Shown here: positions 42,845 to 52,914 of the stretch, piece by piece
Position numbering within the stretch: position 1 is the first letter of the stretch
How the letters are laid out: every line of letters begins with the position of its first letter
Assembly: GCA_001897425.1 (NCBI GenBank)
Contig: MKSW01000003.1
Coordinates: forward strand, 254,412 to 318,411
Origin: Actinobacteria bacterium 69-20
GTDB lineage: Bacteria; Actinomycetota; Actinomycetes; Mycobacteriales; Nakamurellaceae
Length of the DNA stretch: 64,000 bases
Direction: 5' to 3'
Translations under genes and position numbers: made by a program
The notes under the pieces: generated by a model
What the model saw: the letters and a program-made list of their open reading frames with translations, nothing else
What the model was told of the DNA's origin: nothing
Database searches by the model: none

Positions 42845-44242
42845 TTACCAGGCAGTAGCGAGATCGACGAACACACCGAGCAGCACCTCGCGGCTTGTGC
42901 CGGCACGGGCGATGTCGGCGGCAGCGGCGAGGTAGCGGGCAGCCGGCGCGATCAGGCCGAGCTGTCGCGCGCGCGAAGCCCCTGCCCTCAGATGGCCGAT
43001 CGCTTCGTCAGGACCAATGAGCGACCCTGCGGCCAACACGTGTTCGGCGATCGACATGCGGTTTCCGGGCTCGGGCCGGAGCGTGCCGACCAAGGCGGTG
43101 TGCGCGCTGCGGGTCGCGGCGGGGGACATGTCCGCGAGTGCGGTCTCACGCAGCAGTCCATGCGCGAACCTGCACAATGCCGGCGGCGTTACCTCGAGCA
43201 CTCCGCGTTCGTACAGCCGGTCCAGGGCGGCCAGCGCGCGGCCCTGGGGTATCCCGGCGGCACGTATCAGCACGTCGACGTCGACGTCCCCGGCCACTGC
43301 CAGGATGCGCAGCAAGGGCTGCTCGTCGGCGTCGGCAGCCGCCAGTCGCACCCGAAGCTGAGCCTGCACACCGGGTGGCAGTGGCATCTCGGCGCCCGGG
43401 CGCAGGCCGAGCAGTCCGTCATAGGCCCGTAACAGCCGGGTTTCGGTCAGCGTACGAGCGACAGCGTGGATCAAGAGCGGCCGGCCCGAGCACCGATCGG
43501 TGATCAGGGCCGCCAGCGGCTCGTCCGGGCACGCCCCGAGGGCCTCGCCGGCCAGCTTGGTCGCTTCGTCCGGCAGGAGCGGATCGAGCCGCACATAGTC
43601 GATCTTCAGTGACGTGTCCGCAAGGCCGGCGAGGACGCGGCCCGTCTCCAGATCATCCGATCGGGCAGTGCACAGCAAGAGCACCGGCCGATCCAGCGCA
43701 CCGGAGCTGATCCGCTGAAGCACCGCCACTGTCCCGTCGTCGGCGGCGTGCACGTCGTCGATCAGCAGCGTCAACGCCTGCTCGCCGGCGAGTCGCACGA
43801 GCAGGCGCGTGAAGCCCTCGGTCAACCGGGCGCGTTCGAGCGCGGGATCTCCCAACGGTTGCGGGGGATCAATCCCAAGGCCACCTATCAATAGCGCAAG
43901 TTGCGGCAAATCGTGTGTGAGCGCGGATCGCTTCGGCTCCGCTATCGCCCGCAGGGCTGGGCCGAATGCTTGCACCAATGGGGTGAACGCCCCGTCGCGG
44001 TTGACGGTATCGCAGCGGCCGGCGAACCTGGCGAAACCGGCCGCGGCAGCCATCGCAAGGCCTTCGCAGGCGAGTCGGGTCTTGCCGACGCCGGGTACAC
44101 CGAGAATCACCACCGCGGTGGGGTCACCACCGGCAGCGGTAGCGATAGCCGTGCGTAGCCGGCCGAGCTCCGGCTCGCGGCCCACGAACGGTGTGCGGCG
44201 GTCGGCCCCCGCACGAATCCATCGCGTGTGCGCTGTGTTCAT
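42845..44242 (-). pseudogene. N-terminal AAA ATPase half of a split LuxR/AAA (LAL/MalT-like) regulator
   Basis: 465 residues run from the ATG at 44242 (GGAGACCGG upstream) to an in-frame TAA. The NTPase has FVGREPELGRLRTAI, Walker A VVILGVPGVGKTRLACEG and Walker B LTLLIDDVHAADD. The following helical region is cut at DLATAW. Reading through the single TAA would give one protein of about 985 residues ending in a LuxR helix-turn-helix, the normal size of the LAL family. It is divergent from the DUF4386 gene and upstream of the Rph-like gene, either of which could be its target. Confidence 0.75.
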
Positions 44243-44473
44243 CCGGTCTCCGGTCGACGGCCGTCGTCATCGCGGGTCAGGCGCGCCATAGAAGGGCATG
44301 CGCACAGCACCCGCGTGAACTCGGTTTCCCAGAAAAGTTACGTCGAACGCCCCATAGTGTCCATGCCGCGTCGCGCGCACCCTTGCCATCATCTGGTTCG
44401 CCGATCTCGTTAGGCCTTGAGCCGTCACCTCCGCGGTGCCGGACCGGCGAGCCCACGCAAGGGAGGCAGAACG
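44243..44473. other. Divergent intergenic region
   Basis: About 230 bp lie between the regulator start (minus strand) and the DUF4386 gene start (plus strand). It must hold both promoters, but I could not pick convincing -10/-35 pairs. Confidence 0.35.
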
Positions 44474-45121
44474 ATGTCCATACCATCTCGCACCGGTGCG
44501 ACGTGCCTGGTCCTGGCACCTCTGTTCGGCGTCACATCCGTGCTGATCGAACGCACCGTCTCAGGCAACGCCGCTGACCAAGCGGCGGCATTCTTGTCGC
44601 AATCGCGACTGACCCAACTGGGCCTGACGCTGAATGTGGTCGCCGCCGTGCTGCTGATCGCCGGGGTCGTGTGGCTCGCTTGGCTCACACACGACCGGTC
44701 GCCTCGGCTCGCATTGACCGGCGGCGTCCTCGGCGTCCTCGGCATGATCGCGGTCGTCATGGACGGCACCTTCCAAATGGCCGGCGCTCTGATGACCAGT
44801 GGCCTGACCGCCGCGCAGGCAACCGCGTTGCTTGAGCATGTGGATTCCGGCGGGGCATTCGTCGTCAAGCCGCTCTCCGAGCTCGCCGACCTAGGGGTCA
44901 TCCTGCTGGCGTTTGCGGCGCTGAAGATCGGTGTCCCGAGGTGGGTGGCGGTCGTGCTTGCGGCCGGCGTCATCACCGAGGGAATCGGGTTCGCGATCGG
45001 CATCCGCTACGTCGCCGCGGCCGGCTTCGCCGCCAGCTTCGTCGGATACGTCGTCATCGAACACACAGCATTCGCTACGCCGCGCGCCCGCGCGACGGTG
45101 ATGACGGCGCGGACTGCGTGA
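44474..45121 (+). CDS. DUF4386-like multi-helix membrane protein
   Basis: The protein has 215 residues from the ATG at 44474, which has GGGAGG upstream. About six hydrophobic helices are visible (for example LGLTLNVVAAVLLIAGVVWL, ALTGGVLGVLGMIAVVMDG and WVAVVLAAGVITEGIGFAIG). No catalytic or transport motif is recognised. The general pattern matches DUF4386-type integral membrane proteins. It is transcribed away from the split regulator, which may have controlled it. Confidence 0.7.
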   Translation: MSIPSRTGATCLVLAPLFGVTSVLIERTVSGNAADQAAAFLSQSRLTQLGLTLNVVAAVLLIAGVVWLAWLTHDRSPRLALTGGVLGVLGMIAVVMDGTFQMAGALMTSGLTAAQATALLEHVDSGGAFVVKPLSELADLGVILLAFAALKIGVPRWVAVVLAAGVITEGIGFAIGIRYVAAAGFAASFVGYVVIEHTAFATPRARATVMTARTA

Positions 45122-45303
45122 ACCGACAACGCACGACCGCGCTTGTCCTCTTGTCGAAACAGCACCTCCAACAGCGGACGCCTTCTGATGGTCACGCTCA
45201 GTGATCAGGTTATTCGGTAGTTCCCGAAACTAGGACGATCTGTTGCGCACATCCTGACCGAACTGTCGAAGACTCCAACGAACACTTCAGGGAAGTGATC
45301 CGC

Positions 45304-46458
45304 ATGTCACGATCCATCTCCGGCCGAATCCTCTTCAGGTCGGTAGCCGCGCCGGCTATTGTCCTCGCGTGCACCGCCGGACTGGTCACTGTCGGGGCGG
45401 GCGCGGCGGCCGCCGGCCCACCGCGCTGCACTGCGGCCGGCACGTCGGGGTTCACTGCCGCGGTGGTGGCGACCGCCGGCCAGCGCATTGCCCGCAGACG
45501 TGTCGACGCCACAGGATGCGATGTCGGCATCTACATCGGGCCGGGCACGACACACGTGACGGTGGCCGGCGTGTCGGTATCCGGCGCCAGCGATGCCGGC
45601 ATCCTCGCCCAGGACACATCGCAACTGACGATCACCGGCTCGACCGTGCACGGTAACGGATTCGACGCCCCACCGTCTGGGCCCATCGGCGCTCCGCCAT
45701 CGGCCGGCGACCTGCCGCAGGCGTTCGGCATCAGCCTGTTCGGCGTGTCCGACTCGAGAATCGAACGCAACGTGGTGTTCGATAACGGCCGGGGCGGGAT
45801 CGGCGTGATGGACGACGGCCCGTTCGACCCCGGCCAGGTCATCGGCGGAACCGGGACCACACCGACGGCGAACGTCCCCGCCGATCGTGACGTCGTGGCG
45901 GGCAACATCCTGTGGGCCAACTACGCCGGCTGCGCCATCGTGATCGCCGCCTTCAACACCGGCGAACAGATGGGACACGACACGGTGACCGGCAACGTCG
46001 TGATCGGCACGACGAACCCTCAGCGCGGCACGGGGTTCGGGCCGCACGGTGCGCCGGACGTCGGCGGGATCGTGGTGCAAACCAACGCTGTCCATAGCAC
46101 GATCAGCGAGATCGAATTCGCCCACAATATCGTGGCGAACTCGGCCGAGGCCGGGATCATTGTGCATGCCGCCGCACCTGGATCGACAACGATGGACGTC
46201 GCCGTCACCGGAAATATGCTGTCCGGCAACAACTGGGCAATGGGTGTGCCCGCGAACACCGCCGGCGTGGTCGTCGACTCCCGCCTCAACCCGCAAGACC
46301 TCGGCCAGCGAACCGTCGACACCGTCGTGACCCGCAACATCATCACCGGCGAGTTCTACGGCGTCTGGTCCCGAGGCCCCGACGCCCCGGTCACGTCCCG
46401 CAACCACATCAGGGTCACCGCGGGCGGAACACCCGTCTACCGGCAGCCAGCCGGCTGA
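45304..46458 (+). CDS. Secreted right-handed parallel beta-helix protein
   Basis: The protein has 384 residues; the ATG has AGGGAAG upstream, and a GTG lies 9 bp earlier. A signal peptide at about 1-38 ends in GAGAAAAGP. The body has pectate-lyase/NosD-like beta-helix repeats: HVTVAGVSVSGASDAGILAQ, LTITGSTVHGNGF, ISLFGVSDSRIERNVVFDNG and HDTVTGNVVIGTT. It may bind or cleave a polysaccharide, but active-site residues cannot be named. It is the last gene before the right 68-bp repeat. Confidence 0.82.
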   Translation: MSRSISGRILFRSVAAPAIVLACTAGLVTVGAGAAAAGPPRCTAAGTSGFTAAVVATAGQRIARRRVDATGCDVGIYIGPGTTHVTVAGVSVSGASDAGILAQDTSQLTITGSTVHGNGFDAPPSGPIGAPPSAGDLPQAFGISLFGVSDSRIERNVVFDNGRGGIGVMDDGPFDPGQVIGGTGTTPTANVPADRDVVAGNILWANYAGCAIVIAAFNTGEQMGHDTVTGNVVIGTTNPQRGTGFGPHGAPDVGGIVVQTNAVHSTISEIEFAHNIVANSAEAGIIVHAAAPGSTTMDVAVTGNMLSGNNWAMGVPANTAGVVVDSRLNPQDLGQRTVDTVVTRNIITGEFYGVWSRGPDAPVTSRNHIRVTAGGTPVYRQPAG

Positions 46459-46480
46459 AGGGCCGCGCCGACGCGCTCCA

Positions 46481-46548
46481 CGCCGACCGGTGCGAAATGT
46501 CGCGATATGCGACCGATTTGTCTGGTACTTCGCACCGGTCGGCGAGAC
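46481..46548. repeat. 68-bp palindromic repeat, right copy
   Basis: Identical to the left copy at 38443-38510 and in direct orientation, about 8.04 kb away. Outer arms are at 46482-46496 and 46529-46543. It lies between the convergent ends of the beta-helix gene and mdh. Confidence 0.85.
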
Positions 46549-46567
46549 TCACTCAGGTGGGGCTCGC

Positions 46568-47629
<1,062 letters not shown>

Positions 47630-47685
47630 CTACGCAACATATCGCGGGTGGTGTCACCGTAGGGCCGTGGCGTGTGTGACGACAC

Positions 47686-48429
47686 CTACAGCGCTGTCGG
47701 CGCGACGCCGAGCCGAGTCGCGGCGGTGCGGTCGATGAGCCACAGGGTGCGCTCCCGCCCGACTGCCCCGGCCGCGGGGACGTCGATCTCCTCCGCGCCG
47801 CCCAGGGCCGCGGCGACGGCGTCTGCCTTCGCGTTGCCCGCGACGAGCAGCCACACGTCCGCGGCGGAGCGGATGGCCGGCAGCGTTAGCGAGATACGCG
47901 TCGGCGGCGGTTTGGGGCAGTTGCGGACCGCGACCACGGTCGCCCGACTGCGTGCCGCGTCGGAGTCCGGGAATACCGAGGCCACATGCCCCTCCGGGCC
48001 CATCCCGAGCAGCACGACGTCCAGCGGCGCATCGCGCTGGGCGAGCTCGCCCGCGTACGCCGCGGCGGCGGCATCGACATCGGCGCCGAAGCGGCCGTCG
48101 GCCGGTGGCATCGGATGCACCCGCGCCAGGTCGACATCGAGCCCATCGAGCAGGGCCTTCCGAGCCTGCTTCTCATTACGATCATCGTCATCGACGGGGA
48201 CGAAACGTTCATCGCCCCAATAGATGTCGACGCGGCGCCAATCCACGGACGCCTGCGCCGGCGATGCGGCGACGGCGGCCAGGGTGGCGATGCCGACACC
48301 GCCGCCGGTAAGCGCGACAGCGGGCACACGACCGTCCGCCTGGATATCGGTCAGCGCGGTGATCAGGCGCGCCGCCGCCGCGGCAGCGAGCACATCGGCC
48401 GTGGGATGCACGACGACCGTTCGGCTCAT
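47686..48429 (-). CDS. pgl: 6-phosphogluconolactonase
   Basis: The protein has 247 residues. It carries VALTGGGVGIATLAAVA, WRRVDIYWGDERFVPVDDDD, VVLLGMGPEGHVASVFPDS and VWLLVAGNAKADAVAAAL, all standard for the DevB/Pgl family. It hydrolyses 6-phosphogluconolactone made by Zwf. Its start overlaps the opcA stop (ATGA), so it is the last gene of the tkt-tal-pgi-zwf-opcA-pgl operon. Confidence 0.94.
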   Translation of the reverse strand: MSRTVVVHPTADVLAAAAAARLITALTDIQADGRVPAVALTGGGVGIATLAAVAASPAQASVDWRRVDIYWGDERFVPVDDDDRNEKQARKALLDGLDVDLARVHPMPPADGRFGADVDAAAAAYAGELAQRDAPLDVVLLGMGPEGHVASVFPDSDAARSRATVVAVRNCPKPPPTRISLTLPAIRSAADVWLLVAGNAKADAVAAALGGAEEIDVPAAGAVGRERTLWLIDRTAATRLGVAPTAL

Positions 48430-49391
48430 CGGCTCGCCCCGGCGACTTTTGATGACGCCGGGTTACCACCAGGCTTCGTCAGCAGCGGAAGGCCGTAGCG
48501 GAGAACCTCGGCGTAGACCTCATCGGCGTCGAGCCGGCGGAGTTCTTCGGCGATGCAATCCCGGAGCGATCGTCTCGGCAAGGCCAGTCGTCGTGCCGGT
48601 TGTCCGGGAACCTGCAGAGTCGCCGTGCTCGTCGCGGGTCGGGACAGCACGATCGGGCCGGAGGCCCGGTTCATCGTCACCGAGTGCATTCCGGTGCCCG
48701 CATGACCCGCCCTCTTGCGCGATACCGGGCAGTCGAGCCGGAGGGCCAACCAGCCGGCGAGCAGATCCGTGGACGCCGAGTCCGGAGCGCCGGACACCAC
48801 CGCCGACGTCACCGTTTCGGTAGGCGGTTGGTCGAGTGCGGCGGCCAGCAAGCCACGCCAGTTCGTGATCCGGGTCCAGGTCAGGTCGGTGTCACCGGGG
48901 CGGTACCCCGCGAGTCGTCGCTCGAGAGCAGCCAGTGGCCGCCGTTGATGAGCGGCGTCGGTGATGCGGCGTTGGGCGAGCGCACCGATGGGATCCTCGG
49001 CCGGGACGTCGGGCGCGTTGGTGGGCCACCAGGCGACGACGGGGGCGTCGGGCAGCAGCAGCGGGACGACGACCGAGGCGCCGTGATCGGCGAGCTCGCC
49101 GTAGAGCCGCAGCACGATCGCCTCGCTCGCTCCCGCGTCTCCGCCCACCCGGATCTGCGCGTCCATGCGGGGCGACCCCCGCTTCGCGCCGCGACCGACC
49201 ACGATCACCCGGCAGGGGTGCTCGAACGAGGCCGCGTTGGCGGCCGCGATCGGCTCCTCCGCCGATGACTCATCGGTCACTATCACCATCGTGAGTACCC
49301 GGCCGAGGGCAACCGTCCCGCCGCGCTCCCGCAGGTCCACGAGCGATCTGTTGACCGCGGAGGTCGTGGTCGACGGCAGATCGATGATCAT
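48426..49391 (-). CDS. opcA: OpcA, glucose-6-phosphate dehydrogenase assembly protein
   Basis: The protein has 321 residues from the ATG at 49391 (MIIDLPSTTTSAVNRSLVDL). Family features are VALGRVLTMVIVTDESSAEE, FEHPCRVIVVGRGAKRGS, LLPDAPVVAWWPTNAP and GDTDLTWTRITNWRGLLAA. It supports Zwf assembly or activity. It starts 17 bp after zwf and overlaps pgl by 4 bp. Confidence 0.93.
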   Translation of the reverse strand: MIIDLPSTTTSAVNRSLVDLRERGGTVALGRVLTMVIVTDESSAEEPIAAANAASFEHPCRVIVVGRGAKRGSPRMDAQIRVGGDAGASEAIVLRLYGELADHGASVVVPLLLPDAPVVAWWPTNAPDVPAEDPIGALAQRRITDAAHQRRPLAALERRLAGYRPGDTDLTWTRITNWRGLLAAALDQPPTETVTSAVVSGAPDSASTDLLAGWLALRLDCPVSRKRAGHAGTGMHSVTMNRASGPIVLSRPATSTATLQVPGQPARRLALPRRSLRDCIAEELRRLDADEVYAEVLRYGLPLLTKPGGNPASSKVAGASR

Positions 49392-49408
49392 GTAGTCAGC
49401 TTCCTTGG

Positions 49409-51100
49409 CTAGGGCCGGCGCCAGGTGCGGCCGTCGCGGGCCATCATGGCGTCCGCTCCGGCAGGGCCCCAGGTGCCGGCCGGGTAACCCTCGGGTCGGT
49501 GTCTCGACCGGGCCCAGTGCTCTTCGATCGGGTCGAGGATCCGCCAGGACAGCTCGACCTCCTCGTCCTGCGGGAACAGCGACGGCACGCCGAGCAGCAC
49601 GTCGAGGATCAGCCGCTCGTAGGGCTCCGGCGACGATTCGGTGAACGACTGCCCGTACAGGAAGTCCATCGACACATCGCGCACCTCCATCGTCGGCCCC
49701 GGCACCTTCGAACCGAACCGGATCGTGGTGCCCTCGTCCGGCTGCACCCGGATCACCAGGGCGTTCGCACCCAGCTCCTCCGTATCGGTTCGCGCGAACG
49801 GCAGCCGCGGAGCCCGCTTGAACACGACTGCGATCTCGGTCACCCGCCGCCCCAGCCGCTTGCCCGCCCGCAGGTAGAATGGGACCCCGGCCCAGCGCCG
49901 AGTATCGACGAGAAGCTTGACGGCGGCGTAGGTCTCGGTGGTCGAATCGGCTGGGATGCCGTCCTCCTCGATGTAGCCGGCGACCTTGGTGCCGCCCTGC
50001 CAGCCGGCCGTGTACTGGCCGCGCGCGGTCGTGAGGGTGAGGTCGTCCGGGAGTTGCACCGCCGAGAGAACCTTCGTCTTCTCGATCCGCAGGTCGCGCG
50101 GGTCGAACGAGACCGGTTCCTCCATCGCGGTCAGCGCGAGAAGCTGCATCAGATGGTTCTGGATCACGTCCCGCGCCGCGCCGATGCCGTCGTAGTACCC
50201 GGCGCGACCGCCGATCCCGATGTCCTCGGCCATCGTGATCTGCACGTGGTCGACGTAGTGCGCATTCCAGATCGGCTCGAACAGCTGGTTGGCGAACCGC
50301 AGCGCCAGCAGGTTCTGCACCGTCTCCTTGCCCAGGTAATGGTCGATCCGGAACACGCTCTCCCGCGGGAAGACCGCACCGACCAAGTCGTTGAGCTCGC
50401 GCGCGGTGGCCAGGTCGCTGCCGAACGGTTTCTCGATGACGACGCGCCGCCACTGGTTCTCACGGCCGGTCGAGATGCCCGCCCGTGCGAGCTGTTGCAG
50501 CACCACGGGAAACGCCTTCGGCGGGATGGAGAAGTAGAACGCGTGGTTGCCGCCCGTGCCGCGGACCGCATCGAGCTCATCGAGGGTGGTGGCCAATTCA
50601 TCGAAGGCTGCGTCGTCGTCGAAGCTCCCCTGGACGAAACGGAATCCTTCCGCGAGGTGCTGCCACACCTCCTCGCGGAACGGGGTACGCGCATATTCCC
50701 GGACGGCGTCGTGGACGACCTGCTCGAAATCCTCCCGTCCCCATTCCCGGCGGGCGAAGCCGACCAGCCCGAATCCCGGCGGCAACAGGCCACGGTTCGC
50801 CAGGTCGTAGATCGCCGGCATCAGCTTCTTGCGTGACAGGTCGCCGGTGACGCCGAAGATCACCACGCTGGACGGCCCGGCGATGCGGGGCAGTCTCTTG
50901 TCACGCGGGTCGCGCAGCGGGTTGTCCACCGACTCGGCGTCCCCGAAACGATCAGCGAAGCCATTGACGGAGCCACTGACGGAGTCACTGACGGAGCCAC
51001 TGACGGAGCCACTGACAGAACCATTGGCGGAACCGGAGGTTCGTGGCCGAGTGCCGTAGCCGCTGCCGCCACGCGACACCTGAGAAGAAACTGCCTTCAT
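49409..51100 (-). CDS. zwf: Glucose-6-phosphate 1-dehydrogenase
   Basis: The protein has 563 residues from the ATG at 51100; an in-frame ATG at 51139 is possible. The core is typical: VIFGVTGDLSRKKLMPAIYD, FGLVGFARREW, VVIEKPFGSDLATARELND and the active-site FRIDHYLGKETVQNLLALRF. It oxidises glucose-6-phosphate with NADP (or F420-independent NAD use). The N-terminal ~50 residues are extra and hold a Gly-Ser-Val repeat (GSVSGSVSGSVSDSVSGSVN) encoded by six 12-bp units, absent from usual family members. Confidence 0.95.
   Translation of the reverse strand: MKAVSSQVSRGGSGYGTRPRTSGSANGSVSGSVSGSVSDSVSGSVNGFADRFGDAESVDNPLRDPRDKRLPRIAGPSSVVIFGVTGDLSRKKLMPAIYDLANRGLLPPGFGLVGFARREWGREDFEQVVHDAVREYARTPFREEVWQHLAEGFRFVQGSFDDDAAFDELATTLDELDAVRGTGGNHAFYFSIPPKAFPVVLQQLARAGISTGRENQWRRVVIEKPFGSDLATARELNDLVGAVFPRESVFRIDHYLGKETVQNLLALRFANQLFEPIWNAHYVDHVQITMAEDIGIGGRAGYYDGIGAARDVIQNHLMQLLALTAMEEPVSFDPRDLRIEKTKVLSAVQLPDDLTLTTARGQYTAGWQGGTKVAGYIEEDGIPADSTTETYAAVKLLVDTRRWAGVPFYLRAGKRLGRRVTEIAVVFKRAPRLPFARTDTEELGANALVIRVQPDEGTTIRFGSKVPGPTMEVRDVSMDFLYGQSFTESSPEPYERLILDVLLGVPSLFPQDEEVELSWRILDPIEEHWARSRHRPEGYPAGTWGPAGADAMMARDGRTWRRP
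50962..51033. repeat. Six 12-bp tandem repeats in the 5' end of zwf
   Basis: Units are CATTGACGGAGC, CACTGACGGAGT, CACTGACGGAGC (twice), CACTGACAGAAC and CATTGGCGGAAC. They keep the reading frame and encode four-residue Gly/Ser/Val-rich units. Copy number is likely variable between strains. Confidence 0.85.
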
Positions 51101-51166
51101 GCGGTCCTTGTCTTCCTCACGTGTCGATGATGGCGGCAAGCCGTTCGCGACTGCGTCACGAGCGCA

Positions 51167-52912
51167 TCACGACAGGGCTGCCGCGATGGCATCCAGCCCC
51201 GCCGCCCGGTCCCACAGGTACAGGCCGATGACGGGCCGGCCGTGGCCCCCCAGCACCGAACCGTCACCGCGGGCCTGCGCGCGCTGCAGGGTGCCCAGCG
51301 TGTACGGCCGGTCGGGTACCGCGAGATCTCCGCTCCCTGTGCCGAATTGTTCGCTCGGCGCTCCGCTCGGCGGCCCTGCGACTCCGTCGCGACGGGCCTG
51401 CCTCTCTCCGGCCTCGCTCACGGCCCCGAGGATCTGAAGGAAGACGCCGTTGGGGTGGCCGCCCTTGTGGTACTGGCCCGTCGAGTGCAGGAACCGGGGC
51501 CCCCAGCCGAACGTGGTCTGCAGACCGGTCTTCCGCGCGACCAGGGGACGCAGCCGTGCGGCGTCATCCGTCAGCCGATCCAGGTAGGCCTGCACCGCCA
51601 CGTACCCAGAAGCCGGGGCGAGTGCGAGGAACCGGTCCAGCACGTCGGCCAGGCTGCTGGCGCCCGAGGTGATCTCGGGCATGCCGTACACCGTGACGCC
51701 GTCGAAGGTGGGCACGCCGCGGGCAGCAGCGGCCTCCGGTGACGCGTCGTCGTCCTGCCCGCCAGGTGCGTCGAGCAGGGCGCGGGCCGCCGCCTTGGCC
51801 GATTCCACATCGGGCTGGCCGAACGGGTTGATGCCGATCAGTCGCCCGGCGACCGGGATGGCGTACTCCCACAGCAGCATCTGGGCGCCGATCGGCCCGG
51901 CCACTGCGGCACCGAAACCGGAGGCGGGATAGTGGGTCTCGTCCAGGTCGCCGATGGTGACCAGGATCGCGTCCCGCTTCGCATCGGCGAATCCGGGTGC
52001 GTCGACGGACTCCACGACCACCGGCAGCAGGCCCTTGCCCAGCTTGCCGGTGGACTCGGCGATCAACTGCTCGGCCCAGTCGCCGAAACCGCTGATCCCA
52101 CCGCGGTTGTCGGCCAGCACGACCTTCTCGCTGCCGGCGTTGTGCGCCAATCCCAGCATCGCGCCCAGCCGGAGCCCGGGGTTCTCCGTCGAGTCGGCGG
52201 CGAGGCCCGGGGCCGCCGCGGCCGCCTGGTCCAGCAGCGCGGAGATGTCCGCGCCGGCCAGCCCGGCAGGAACCAAGCCGAACGCGGTCAGCGCCGAATA
52301 GCGGCCGCCCACATGGGGCTCGGCCAGGAACAGCGCCCGGTAGCCGGCCTGTGTCGCCAGGTCCGCCAACGGCGAGCCGGGGTCCGTCACCACCACGATC
52401 CGGGACGCCGCGTCGATACCGGCGTCGGTGAAGGCCTTCTCGTAGATGCGCCGGTGCGAGTCGGTCTCCACCGTGGTGCCCGACTTGGATGACACCACCA
52501 GCACCGTGCGTTCCAACTTCTCGGCAAGGGCGGAGCGCACCTGTTCGGCGTCGGTGGTGTCCAGCGTCACCAGTTCTACCCCGGCGGTGGCCGCGATCAC
52601 CTCCGGCGCCAGCGAGGAGCCGCCCATGCCCGCCAGCACCACGTGGTCGACGCCGTCGGCGGCCAGTTCGGCGCGCAACGCCTCGATCCGGGCCACCAGC
52701 GGACGGGACGTCTCGGCCAGTGTCACCCAGGACAACCGGATGGACGACTCGTGCTCGGCGTCCGGACCCCACAGGGTCGGGTCCTGCGCGGTCATCTTCG
52801 AGGCGACCTGCGCATCCACCAGCGCCCGGACGGCGCCGGCCAGCGCGGCCTCGTCCCGGTAGCCCAGGGTCAGCGAGATGCCGCCCGGCGCGTCGACGTG
52901 GTTGAGCCCCAT
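51167..52912 (-). CDS. pgi: Glucose-6-phosphate isomerase
   Basis: The protein has 581 residues from the ATG at 52912, 2 bp after the tal stop. SIS-fold features are HVVLAGMGGSSLAPEVIAA, VLVVSSKSGTTVETDSHRR, GGRYSALTAFGLVPAGLAG, and the C-terminal HSTGQYHKGGHPNGVFLQIL. It matches the isomerase part of the fused transaldolase/phosphoglucose isomerase seen in some actinomycetes and cyanobacteria; here the two parts are separate adjacent genes. It interconverts glucose-6-phosphate and fructose-6-phosphate. Confidence 0.92.
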   Translation of the reverse strand: MGLNHVDAPGGISLTLGYRDEAALAGAVRALVDAQVASKMTAQDPTLWGPDAEHESSIRLSWVTLAETSRPLVARIEALRAELAADGVDHVVLAGMGGSSLAPEVIAATAGVELVTLDTTDAEQVRSALAEKLERTVLVVSSKSGTTVETDSHRRIYEKAFTDAGIDAASRIVVVTDPGSPLADLATQAGYRALFLAEPHVGGRYSALTAFGLVPAGLAGADISALLDQAAAAAPGLAADSTENPGLRLGAMLGLAHNAGSEKVVLADNRGGISGFGDWAEQLIAESTGKLGKGLLPVVVESVDAPGFADAKRDAILVTIGDLDETHYPASGFGAAVAGPIGAQMLLWEYAIPVAGRLIGINPFGQPDVESAKAAARALLDAPGGQDDDASPEAAAARGVPTFDGVTVYGMPEITSGASSLADVLDRFLALAPASGYVAVQAYLDRLTDDAARLRPLVARKTGLQTTFGWGPRFLHSTGQYHKGGHPNGVFLQILGAVSEAGERQARRDGVAGPPSGAPSEQFGTGSGDLAVPDRPYTLGTLQRAQARGDGSVLGGHGRPVIGLYLWDRAAGLDAIAAALS

Positions 52913-52914
52913 GG

